From positions 1-5,541 of the forward strand of contig JAEZWL010000120.1 of NCBI GenBank assembly GCA_023420245.1: 5,541 nt of DNA. Reading direction: 5' to 3'. The position numbers and the translations under genes were made by a program. A model generated the notes under the pieces. That model made no database searches, was not told where the DNA came from, and worked only from the letters and a program-made list of their open reading frames with translations. Of this stretch, positions 1 through 5,449 are shown in pieces (position 1 is the stretch's first letter; each line of letters opens with the position of its first letter). The DNA is from Bacillota bacterium (GTDB lineage: Bacteria > Bacillota > Clostridia > Oscillospirales > Acutalibacteraceae).

Positions 1-890
1 ACATGGACCCTCATAACCATGAGGCGCTTGCAAGCAAGCAGGCCTTGCAGTACTGGACGCCCGTTGACTGGTACAACGGCGGCATGGAGCATACGACTCT
101 CCATTTGCTGTACAGCCGTTTCTGGCATAAATTCCTTTACGATATCGGCGTGGTTCCCACTCCGGAGCCATATGCGAAGAGCACAAGCCATGGGTTGATT
201 CTCGGCGAAAACGGTGAGAAAATGAGCAAATCCCGCGGCAACGTTGTCAATCCGGATGAAATTGTGAGCGATTACGGTGCGGATACCATGCGCCTATATG
301 AAATGTTTATCGGAGATTTCGAAAAAGCGGCGCCGTGGAGCGCTACAGGTATCAAGGGCTGCCGCCGTTTCATCGAGCGTTACTGGAATCTTCAGAATAT
401 GCTGTGCGAGGAAAAGGGCATCAGGAAAAGCCTTGAGATATCCTTTCACAAGGCGATTAAAAAAGTCGGCGAGGATATTGAGAACCTCAAGTTCAACACG
501 GCAATCGCTACCCTGATGGCACTGATGAACGACATTGCCGGCGTCGGCTCCATAACGGCGGAGGAGCTTAAAATCTATTCAAGCCTGCTCGGTCCTTTTG
601 CGCCTCATGTAACGGAAGAAATGTGGGAAGCTATGAAGCTTGACGGAATGGTCTGCCAGCAGGAGTGGCCCGCGTATGACGAAGCGAAATGCAAGGAAGA
701 CAGCGTAGAGATTGCGGTACAGGTAAACGGCAAGGTACGCACCCGCATCCTTGTTGCCGCCGACATTTCCGGCGACGCGGCGATTGCGGCGGCTAAGACC
801 GACGAAAAAATCGCGGCGGAGATCAATGGCAAGAACATTGTCAAGGAGCTTTATGTTCCGGGCAAGCTCGTAAATATCGTAGCGAAATAA
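1..890 (+). CDS. leuS: Leucyl-tRNA synthetase, C-terminal part (5' end outside window)
   Basis: Cytoplasmic class I aminoacyl-tRNA synthetase that attaches leucine to tRNA(Leu) using ATP. The frame is open from the window edge; the ATG at position 3 is internal (bases 1-2 finish an upstream codon), so about 295 C-terminal residues are visible. The HIGH motif and most of the CP1 editing domain lie upstream and cannot be assessed. Counting from that Met, residues 22-41 carry a WYNGGMEH..LHLLYSRFW segment typical of the catalytic core, and the KMSKS ATP-binding loop is intact at residues 73-77 (bases 219-233), followed by RGNVVNPDEIV. Residues of about 110-235 look like the helical anticodon-binding domain. 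The last 60 or so residues (VQVNGKVRTRI... to VNIVAK) form the small C-terminal tRNA-binding domain. The 218 residues after KMSKS fit bacterial LeuRS. The gene ends in TAA and is followed by an intrinsic terminator, so it is the last gene of its transcript. Identification is firm. Confidence 0.97.
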   Translation, partial: MDPHNHEALASKQALQYWTPVDWYNGGMEHTTLHLLYSRFWHKFLYDIGVVPTPEPYAKSTSHGLILGENGEKMSKSRGNVVNPDEIVSDYGADTMRLYEMFIGDFEKAAPWSATGIKGCRRFIERYWNLQNMLCEEKGIRKSLEISFHKAIKKVGEDIENLKFNTAIATLMALMNDIAGVGSITAEELKIYSSLLGPFAPHVTEEMWEAMKLDGMVCQQEWPAYDEAKCKEDSVEIAVQVNGKVRTRILVAADISGDAAIAAAKTDEKIAAEINGKNIVKELYVPGKLVNIVAK

Positions 891-910
891 TCTAAATAAT
901 GCAATAACGT

Positions 911-946
911 AAGCGGCATCGGTGAAAAATCCGGTGCCGTTTTTAT
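911..946 (+). terminator. Intrinsic terminator of leuS
   Basis: A GC-rich stem begins about 20 bases after the leuS stop. CGGCATCGG (914-922) pairs with CCGGTGCCG (931-939), with one T-G wobble and an 8-base A-rich loop, and weaker A-T/G-T pairs extend the base outward to 911/942. It is followed at once by TTTTT (940-944). The strength and position are those of a Rho-independent terminator for leuS. The U-tract runs directly into the -35 box of the next gene. Confidence 0.88.
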
Positions 947-974
947 TGACTATTTTTTATTGTAGAAATATAAT
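946..974 (+). promoter_or_regulatory. Sigma-A-type promoter of the lipoprotein gene
   Basis: The -35 box TTGACT (946-951, 5/6 match) is separated by exactly 17 bases from a perfect -10 box TATAAT (969-974). The predicted transcription start is near 981, giving a leader of about 85 nt before the ATG at 1066. The -35 box starts right behind the U-tract of the leuS terminator, so the lipoprotein gene appears to be insulated from leuS and driven independently. This is read from sequence only; no start site is proven. Confidence 0.82.
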
Positions 975-980
975 TGATTT

Positions 981-1007
981 TATCAAAAGTACTGCCAAGT
1001 TTTGATA
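981..1007. repeat. Perfect 8-bp inverted repeat at the predicted transcript start
   Basis: TATCAAAA (981-988) and TTTTGATA (1000-1007) are exact reverse complements separated by 11 bases. The left arm starts about 7 bases after the TATAAT box, which is where transcription should begin. It could be an operator for a dimeric regulator or, in RNA, a 5'-terminal hairpin that affects mRNA stability. The stem is AT-rich (two G-C pairs), so as RNA it would be only moderately stable. Which role applies, if either, cannot be told from sequence. Confidence 0.5.
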
Positions 1008-1065
1008 TGGAACAACATGATAGTAGCCTGAAATATTTGTACTCATAATCTTAGGAGGTAAAATT

Positions 1066-1737
1066 ATGCTTAAGAAAATTATTGTAGCTTTTTGCTTTGT
1101 TACCATAGCAATGGGATTGGTCGCTTGTTCGGCCGCAAGCGGAAATTCTAAAATGGATTCAGTTGTGCCGTCTTCCCTTGAAAAAATTCCACTAACCATT
1201 AATTCCAAAGTATCAATAGTTTCCGGAGACACTTTGTACAATCCTAAAACCCTTAAAGAAGTGGAAGGCTTAGCAGAATATATCGTAAAAGGACGTCTCC
1301 TGAATGATGCAAAACAAAAATTGTACCGAAATGGTTCAGCTCCAGTAATCTTTGGTGTTACAGTTTCCTCGTTTGAAATTTCCAAAGTATTTAAGGGAGA
1401 TTTAAAGGAAGGGGACAAGATTCCAATTGCGGAAAGATATTACACTCTGGAAGAAAACGGGGAAACCACGCGATATGAACTTGATTATGCACCGTCGGAA
1501 CCGGATAAAGAGTACATTTTCTTTTTAATCAAGGAAAAAGATAAAAGAAATGATTTCTTATATGGATTTTTTACGCCTTCAGTAAAAGAGACAGGCAGAT
1601 ATCCAGTAATTACTCCAAAGGACAGCGATTTTTCCAGAGTTGGGTTAATGTCAGCCGACGAATTGAATCTTGTTAAAACGGAACCGGACACATATCAAGA
1701 AATATATGAACAGGTAATCAAAAAATACATGAAATAG
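1066..1737 (+). CDS. Putative lipoprotein of unknown function, 223 aa
   Basis: The start is well supported: AGGAGG at 1053-1058 lies 7 nt before ATG. The N-terminus is a classic lipoprotein signal peptide: positive MLKK, hydrophobic IIVAFCFVTIAMG, then the lipobox LVAC at residues 18-21 with C21 as the expected diacylglycerylated cysteine. The mature protein of about 203 residues should therefore sit on the outer face of the membrane. Residues 22-45 are a Ser-rich tether. The rest looks like one compact, mostly beta domain, with visible segments EYIVKGRLLNDA, SSFEISKVFKGDLKEGDKIPI, SEPDKEYIFFLIKEKD and FFTPSVKETGRYPVI. I recognise the general pattern from uncharacterised Firmicutes lipoproteins, where the 'K..KGDLK.GD.I.I' and 'GKEYIFFL' type segments recur, but I cannot assign a function. 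The gene is monocistronic, between its own promoter and a strong terminator. Sampled lines of the gene run at roughly 25-47% G+C against about 55-65% in sampled lines of leuS, so it may be acquired or fast-evolving. Confidence 0.85.
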   Translation: MLKKIIVAFCFVTIAMGLVACSAASGNSKMDSVVPSSLEKIPLTINSKVSIVSGDTLYNPKTLKEVEGLAEYIVKGRLLNDAKQKLYRNGSAPVIFGVTVSSFEISKVFKGDLKEGDKIPIAERYYTLEENGETTRYELDYAPSEPDKEYIFFLIKEKDKRNDFLYGFFTPSVKETGRYPVITPKDSDFSRVGLMSADELNLVKTEPDTYQEIYEQVIKKYMK

Positions 1738-1741
1738 GCAG

Positions 1742-1782
1742 AAAACAACCCGCACTTTATCCAATAAGGTGCGGGTTGTTTT
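1742..1782. terminator. Strong bidirectional intrinsic terminator
   Basis: A perfect 14-bp stem (1742-1755 with 1769-1782: AAAACAACCCGCAC against GTGCGGGTTGTTTT) extends inward by four more pairs, one a T-G wobble, to a 5-base loop (1760-1764). In the + direction it ends in TTTTATTT and sits 5 bases after the lipoprotein stop. In the - direction the same stem ends in GTTGTTTT and follows the DUF1294 gene, whose TAA stop (1783-1781) overlaps the base of the stem. It therefore serves two convergent transcripts. Confidence 0.92.
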
Positions 1783-2074
1783 ATTTCAGAAGCAGTTTGA
1801 AAAGCAGAAAATAACAGGCAATCACCTGTAAAATGATGATAACGGGGATACCGATCATAAATTTCTTATGCCTTGTTTTATGATGAATCAGCACCATTGT
1901 AATCAACATAAAAGGGGAGCCGCCCAGCGCCGCAATCAGCAGCAGCGTGCTTTCCGGAATGCGCCACTGATGCTTTATTGCTTTGCGTTTATCATATACG
2001 GTTGCCAGAACAGCGATAAAATTAATAATAATTAAGTAATATAAGCAGTATATATAATCAGGCATGTCTTTCAC
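1781..2074 (-). CDS. DUF1294 family small membrane protein, 97 aa
   Basis: This is a small integral membrane protein of the widespread, uncharacterised DUF1294 family. Three hydrophobic segments are visible (about residues 8-26, 43-64 and 74-95). The family signature is in the loops: YDKRKA (27-32), WRIPE (37-41), GG (51-52), then HHKTRHKKF (64-72) before the last helix. Length is normal for the family. The frame opens with GTG at 2074, 6 nt after the stop of the upstream zinc-ribbon gene. An ATG three codons inside (2065) is an equally likely start, because GGTGA (2075-2071) lies 5 nt before it and matches the extended Shine-Dalgarno. Either way the short gap suggests translational coupling with the upstream gene. 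The function of the family is unknown; membrane location is inferred from hydrophobicity. The coding end overlaps the shared terminator. Confidence 0.88.
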   Translation of the reverse strand: MKDMPDYIYCLYYLIIINFIAVLATVYDKRKAIKHQWRIPESTLLLIAALGGSPFMLITMVLIHHKTRHKKFMIGIPVIIILQVIACYFLLFKLLLK

Positions 2075-2080
2075 CGTTTC

Positions 2081-2449
2081 TTACAGCAGGTTGGTTCCGC
2101 AGTTCGGGCAGTAGCGGCTTCCGGCGTCCACCACACGCCTGCAATTCGGACATACCCTATTGTTGGTTCTTTTTACAACATAAATTTTGTCCGGGTCAAC
2201 CTCCGCATTAGGGTCTTTTTCGAGTCGTTTTCCTTCTTCCCGAGACATTTCATACACAGAACCGCAGCTTGGGCAGGTAACATAATATCTCTTGCCGAAC
2301 CGGAAAATCGGAACAAAGAAAAAAGTAAATTGCTCGTAGGTGCAGATTACCGCGCCTGATGCATCACCGCAGCCGCAGCAGGAAAAGAACCGGCATCTTC
2401 GGGTCCCGATGTGGCGTGATCCGCTTACCACTCCAAATATAAAAAACAT
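2081..2449 (-). CDS. Zinc-ribbon protein, 122 aa
   Basis: This is a small protein with several zinc-knuckle pairs and no recognised enzymatic domain. It starts MFFIFGV, the usual opening of a Firmicutes zinc-ribbon family, with the conserved hydrophobic centre FTFFFVPIFRFGKRYYV (about 41-57). CxxC-type pairs are C24-C27 (slightly irregular, CCGC), C59-C62 (CPSC), C100-C103 (CPNC) and C114-C117 (CPNC). These suggest two metal sites, 24/27 with 59/62 and 100/103 with 114/117, the latter a classic C-terminal zinc ribbon. The start at 2449 is chosen because GGAGG (2461-2457) lies 7 nt before it. An in-frame ATG at 2488 would add 13 residues, but it lacks a ribosome binding site and lies upstream of the predicted -10 box. 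It is the first gene of a two-gene operon with the DUF1294 gene, 6 nt downstream. Partners and function are unknown; zinc binding is inferred from cysteine spacing. Confidence 0.85.
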   Translation of the reverse strand: MFFIFGVVSGSRHIGTRRCRFFSCCGCGDASGAVICTYEQFTFFFVPIFRFGKRYYVTCPSCGSVYEMSREEGKRLEKDPNAEVDPDKIYVVKRTNNRVCPNCRRVVDAGSRYCPNCGTNLL

Positions 2450-2456
2450 AAGGTAA

Positions 2457-2461
2457 CCTCC
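2457..2461 (-). promoter_or_regulatory. Ribosome binding site that fixes the zinc-ribbon protein start
   Basis: GGAGG on the minus strand, 7 nt upstream of the ATG at 2449. It supports the 122-residue form over the longer open frame starting at 2488, which has no comparable site. Confidence 0.82.
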
Positions 2462-2479
2462 ATTGATTTTTCTATTCGT

Positions 2480-2508
2480 ATCGTACACGATTGCTTTCTA
2501 TCTGTCAA
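2480..2508 (-). promoter_or_regulatory. Sigma-A-type promoter of the zinc-ribbon/DUF1294 operon
   Basis: On the minus strand a perfect -35 box TTGACA (2508-2503) is followed after 17 bases by TACGAT (2485-2480, 4/6 including the key first T, A and last T). The predicted start of transcription is near 2473, leaving a leader of about 24 nt with GGAGG before the ATG at 2449. The promoter lies in the 99-bp divergent gap shared with the GHL10 gene. Confidence 0.78.
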
Positions 2509-2548
2509 ATGTGCGCGATACAAGAATTTATAAAAAGGAATGATTTGA

Positions 2549-3916
2549 ATGGTGATCAGACTTTTTGACCGGCACAGCGTTTTCATGTGCGTTTGCATTT
2601 TAACGGTTGCTATTGCCATAACAATGGTTTTTAATCTTTTTGCAAAGAAGGATAGCGTTGAATCAGGCGGAGTCTCCCGGAAGGAAGCATCCGAACAGGC
2701 AGTTGAGCCGTTTTCCAAAGCTACAGAGGCAAAAACCTCATTGTTGCCGAATTCCTCCGGCGCGGCGGTCTCGAAATCCGGGTCCTCCGCCGTCGCTGCC
2801 GCACCTACAGGAAACGTACCGGCAGCGGCCGGAGAAATGCGAGCCGTATGGGTGCCCTTTATGAGCCTTGATATGAGCCGTGAAGCCGATAAAAGTGAAA
2901 AGGCTTTTCAAAAAAAATTTGACGCGATTGTCGCCAATGCCAAAAAATACAATATGAATACGCTCATCGTACATGTTCGACCTTTTGGGGATTCACTTTA
3001 TAAATCCGCTTATTTTCCGTGGAGTCATGTGGTGGGAGGAACACAGGGTGTAAACCCGGGATACGACCCGCTTGCTTATATGGTTTCTGCATCGCACAAG
3101 GCCGGTCTTAAAATTCACGCGTGGATCAATCCACTAAGAATTCAGATATCAACAAGCCCATCCATTCTTGCTCAGGACAACTATTATAACAAATGGAAGA
3201 GTGATGCCTCGAAAGCAGGCTGGGTGGTGGAAAGCGGAAGCGGAAAGTATTACAATCCCGCATATCCGCAGGTGCGTAAGCTGGTTGCGGACGGAGCAAA
3301 GGAAATCGCACAGAACTATTCAGTGGATGGCATTCAGTTTGACGACTATTTTTATCCGACGCAGGACGCCTCCTTTGATCAGGCTGCCTATGACAGCTAC
3401 TGTACCTCCGCAAAAAAATCCGGAGTGCCTTTAGGGCTGGCGGATTGGCGGCGTGCCAATGTAAATGCCATGGTTTCGCTGGTATACAGCGAGATTAAAT
3501 CGGTAAAACCTTCTGTGGTGTTCGGAATAGCGCCGCAGGGAAATGTGCAGAATGATATGAATATGGGTGCGGATGTTACATCCTGGTGTACCACGCAGGG
3601 ATATGTGGATTATATCTGCCCGCAGTTATATGTAAATTTCGAAAATCCGGTTTTACCCTATGATACCGCGGTTCAAAGCTGGAGAAAGCTGGTAACGAAT
3701 CAAAACATAAAGCTATATTTTGGCTTGGCGGTATATAAAGCGGGGTCCGACGCGGACAAAGGTACATGGAAGAAATCAAATAATATTCTCGCGCAGCAGG
3801 TAAACACAGGTCGAAAGACCTCCTGTGACGGATTTATGTTTTACTCCTGTGAGTATTTAGACAGCACCCAGACAAAAGATGAAGTTCAAAATGTAATGAA
3901 AACACTAACTTCGTGA
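2549..3916 (+). CDS. Membrane-anchored GHL10 (YngK-like) glycosyl-hydrolase-like protein, 455 aa
   Basis: This is an extracellular glycosidase-like protein of the GHL10/DUF187 group (B. subtilis YngK relatives), TIM-barrel proteins thought to act on polysaccharide or cell-wall glycans; the exact substrate is unknown. AAAGGA (2534-2539) precedes the ATG by 9 nt. Residues of about 11-31 form one hydrophobic segment after a positive N-terminus, with no lipobox and no clear signal peptidase site, so a signal anchor is likely. Residues 33-95 are a Ser/Ala-rich spacer. The catalytic-type domain starts at EMRAVWVPF (96-104) and carries LIVHVRPFGDSLY (139-151), KIHAWINPLR (188-197), GIQFDDYFYP (261-270) and ICPQLYVNFE (356-365), and ends with DGFMFYSCEYL (427-437). 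D265 and D266 are the likely acidic active-site residues by position after the barrel strand. The domain looks complete. The gene is divergent from the zinc-ribbon operon, and no confident promoter is seen. The family call is firm; activity is inferred. Confidence 0.9.
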   Translation: MVIRLFDRHSVFMCVCILTVAIAITMVFNLFAKKDSVESGGVSRKEASEQAVEPFSKATEAKTSLLPNSSGAAVSKSGSSAVAAAPTGNVPAAAGEMRAVWVPFMSLDMSREADKSEKAFQKKFDAIVANAKKYNMNTLIVHVRPFGDSLYKSAYFPWSHVVGGTQGVNPGYDPLAYMVSASHKAGLKIHAWINPLRIQISTSPSILAQDNYYNKWKSDASKAGWVVESGSGKYYNPAYPQVRKLVADGAKEIAQNYSVDGIQFDDYFYPTQDASFDQAAYDSYCTSAKKSGVPLGLADWRRANVNAMVSLVYSEIKSVKPSVVFGIAPQGNVQNDMNMGADVTSWCTTQGYVDYICPQLYVNFENPVLPYDTAVQSWRKLVTNQNIKLYFGLAVYKAGSDADKGTWKKSNNILAQQVNTGRKTSCDGFMFYSCEYLDSTQTKDEVQNVMKTLTS

Positions 3917-3930
3917 AACGATATCTCGGC

Positions 3931-3956
3931 GTTCTTATTTCAATTGGAATAGGAAT
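3931..3956 (+). other. Stem-loop after the GHL10 gene, possible weak terminator
   Basis: GTTCTTATTTC (3931-3941) can pair over 11 positions with GGAAUAGGAAU (3946-3956) around an AATT loop, using four G-U pairs. It lies 15 bases after the GHL10 stop. It lacks a good U-tract (ATTCTGAG follows), so it is at best a weak terminator or an mRNA 3'-end hairpin. The G-U pairs become A-C mismatches on the other strand, so it would work only for the + transcript. Confidence 0.35.
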
Positions 3957-3973
3957 ATTCTGAGAAGTAAAAG

Positions 3974-3998
3974 GAGCGGTTATGCATTAATCGTTCTC
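3974..3998 (-). terminator. Possible intrinsic terminator of mtaB
   Basis: Read on the minus strand, GAG (3998-3996) and CGATTA (3993-3988) pair with TAACCG (3982-3977) and CTC (3976-3974), leaving a 2-base bulge and the loop ATGCA. The hairpin is followed by CTTTTAC. The structure includes the mtaB stop codon (3989-3987), as the DUF1294 stop does in its own terminator. The stem is short and bulged and the U-tract has only four bases, so the call is tentative. Confidence 0.35.
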
Positions 3999-5276
3999 TA
4001 TTTTCGCAATGCAGCAATCATGCAGAGCTTCCGTAATTCGGCAGGATATAATTTGACCGCAGATGTCTTTACCGTAATGTGCCTTCACCGGCGTATAATT
4101 TTCCGTGTAACCTTCAAAAACGCCCTTTTCACATTCACGCTCGAATAATACCGGAATGCTTAGACCAATTTGCTGCCGATAAAATTCCTCCTTTGTTTTT
4201 TGTGTAGCTTCGATCATTTTGTGACTGCGCTTCTCTTTTATCGATTGCGGTATCTGGTTCGGCGCGTCGTTTGCCCTGGTTCCGGGTCGGCGGGAATAAG
4301 CAAATACGTGAACCTTTGAAAATCCGATTTCTTGAACAAAGGCGAGTGACTTCTGAAATTCCTCCTCAGTCTCACCGGGGAAGCCCACCATAATATCCGT
4401 AGTAATCGCGGCGTTGTCAAAAGCAGCCCTTAAATTTTTAACGATTGTACGGTACTCATTTGTATCATAATGACGGTTCATACGCCTCAGCGTTTCGTCA
4501 CAGCCGCTTTGCAGAGATAAATGAAACTGTGGGCATAGCTTGCTTTGCCTGCGTAAGCGCGCGATTACAGCTTCGTTTAGCTGCTCGGGTTCCAGTGACC
4601 CTAGCCGAACCCGCTCAATCCCCTCTGGCGCGCAGGCACTCTCCACGGCATCGCAAAGGTGCAGACCAATATCCTGCCCGTAGGCTGGAAGGTTGATTCC
4701 AGTCAGTACAACTTCTTTATAACCGTTTTTTGAAAGCGCCTCAACCTCCTGCTCCACCTGCTCCAGCGGCTTGGAACGCACTCTGCCGCGCGCGTAGGGA
4801 ATAATGCAGTAGGAGCAGAAGCGGTTGCACCCGTCCTCTATTTTAATAAACGCGCGAGTTCGCTCATAGAATTGATTGACGGTCATACTCTCAAAATTTC
4901 CGTTGTGAGGAACGATATCGACAATCCGCTGGTGTGAGGAGAGGTATTGCATGATGTGGGGGAGGAGCGAATTTCGGTTGGAATTTCCGAGTATAATGTC
5001 CGCGTCGTGCAGCTCTGCGGCTTCGTCGGGAAAGGCCTGCGGCATACAGCCAGTCAACACGATAACCGCAGTAGGATTATTATGCCTTGCGCGGTGGAGC
5101 ATTTGCCTGACCTTGTGGTCGCTGACTGAGGTAACGGTGCAGGAATTAATTAATACGACGTCGCTTTCCTCTGCGGGGTCGCAAGTGGTAAAGCCCGCGT
5201 TGACGAGCTGATTCAGCATGGCCTGGGATTCATATTGATTCACTTTACATCCGAGTGTAATCGCCGATACTTTCAT
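3987..5276 (-). CDS. mtaB: tRNA t6A37 methylthiotransferase MtaB, 429 aa
   Basis: Radical-SAM enzyme that adds a methylthio group to C2 of N6-threonylcarbamoyladenosine at position 37 of ANN-decoding tRNAs, giving ms2t6A and helping codon-anticodon pairing (B. subtilis YqeV type). The N-terminal UPF0004 domain has TLGCKVNQYESQ (7-18) and the three auxiliary-cluster cysteines C10, C46 (NSCTVT) and C77 (TGCMPQ). The radical-SAM core has GCNRFCSYCIIPYARG, i.e. CxxxCxxC at C150, C154 and C157, plus LTGIN (191-195), SLQSGCD (254-260) and MVGFPGE (296-302). The final 60 or so residues form a TRAM-type RNA-binding domain (FEGYTENYTPV at 387-397). GCKVNQ and the lack of an N-terminal extension favour MtaB over MiaB and RimO. 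The start at 5276 follows AAAGGAG at 5 nt; an open frame continues 43 codons further upstream, but those residues do not look like the family and have no such site. Length is normal for the family. All key cysteines are present. Confidence 0.95.
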   Translation of the reverse strand: MKVSAITLGCKVNQYESQAMLNQLVNAGFTTCDPAEESDVVLINSCTVTSVSDHKVRQMLHRARHNNPTAVIVLTGCMPQAFPDEAAELHDADIILGNSNRNSLLPHIMQYLSSHQRIVDIVPHNGNFESMTVNQFYERTRAFIKIEDGCNRFCSYCIIPYARGRVRSKPLEQVEQEVEALSKNGYKEVVLTGINLPAYGQDIGLHLCDAVESACAPEGIERVRLGSLEPEQLNEAVIARLRRQSKLCPQFHLSLQSGCDETLRRMNRHYDTNEYRTIVKNLRAAFDNAAITTDIMVGFPGETEEEFQKSLAFVQEIGFSKVHVFAYSRRPGTRANDAPNQIPQSIKEKRSHKMIEATQKTKEEFYRQQIGLSIPVLFERECEKGVFEGYTENYTPVKAHYGKDICGQIISCRITEALHDCCIAKIEND

Positions 5277-5281
5277 ATATT

Positions 5282-5288
5282 CTCCTTT
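5282..5288 (-). promoter_or_regulatory. Ribosome binding site that fixes the mtaB start
   Basis: AAAGGAG on the minus strand (5288-5282), 5 nt before the ATG at 5276. It selects the family-typical start MKVSAITLGCKVNQ rather than the longer open frame that begins at 5405. Confidence 0.85.
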
Positions 5289-5389
5289 GATAAAAATACA
5301 ATTATTACGATAAATCGCAAATGTTTTTTCTGCTAAAATAATAGATATTTTAATTTGCTTTCTGACATAATGTATGTTGAATATGAATA

Positions 5390-5418
5390 TTGACCAAAAT
5401 ACCAACCTGTTATATCAT
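5390..5418 (+). promoter_or_regulatory. Sigma-A-type promoter of the HPr-like gene
   Basis: TTGACC (5390-5395, 5/6) and TATCAT (5413-5418, 5/6) are separated by exactly 17 bases. Transcription is predicted to start near 5425, about 25 nt before the ATG at 5450. It lies in the 173-bp divergent gap between mtaB and the HPr-like gene; I could not assign an equally clear promoter to mtaB on the other strand. Confidence 0.75.
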
Positions 5419-5449
5419 AAAACAATACATCGAAATAGGAGGTAATGAA

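Noticed and set aside
891..1065. Riboswitch or T-box in the leader of the lipoprotein gene
   Set aside because: The leader is about 85 nt with one AT-rich hairpin. I see no conserved riboswitch core, no T-box sequence and no terminator/antiterminator pair before the ATG.
957..1418. Open frame of 153 codons on the minus strand opposite the lipoprotein gene
   Set aside because: It lies antisense to a gene with a good ribosome binding site, signal peptide and promoter, has no ribosome binding site of its own, and its translation resembles no protein family.
2480..2491. Small palindrome ATCGT-AC-ACGAT overlapping the -10 box of the zinc-ribbon promoter, considered as an operator
   Set aside because: The arms are only 5 bp and part of the symmetry is the promoter box itself; chance is a sufficient explanation.
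2489..2548. Promoter for the GHL10 gene on the + strand
   Set aside because: A TTGCTT (2491-2496) is present, but no acceptable -10 box lies 16-18 bases downstream, and TTTATA (2527-2532) has no matching -35 box. A promoter must exist, but I cannot place it.
4445..5211. Several + strand open frames of 60-86 codons opposite mtaB
   Set aside because: They lie fully within mtaB on the opposite strand, lack ribosome binding sites, and their translations look like antisense readings of a G+C-rich coding frame.
5277..5405. N-terminal extension of 43 residues on mtaB
   Set aside because: The extension is AT-rich and shows no family similarity. A strong ribosome binding site directly precedes the inner ATG at 5276, which gives the standard MtaB N-terminus.
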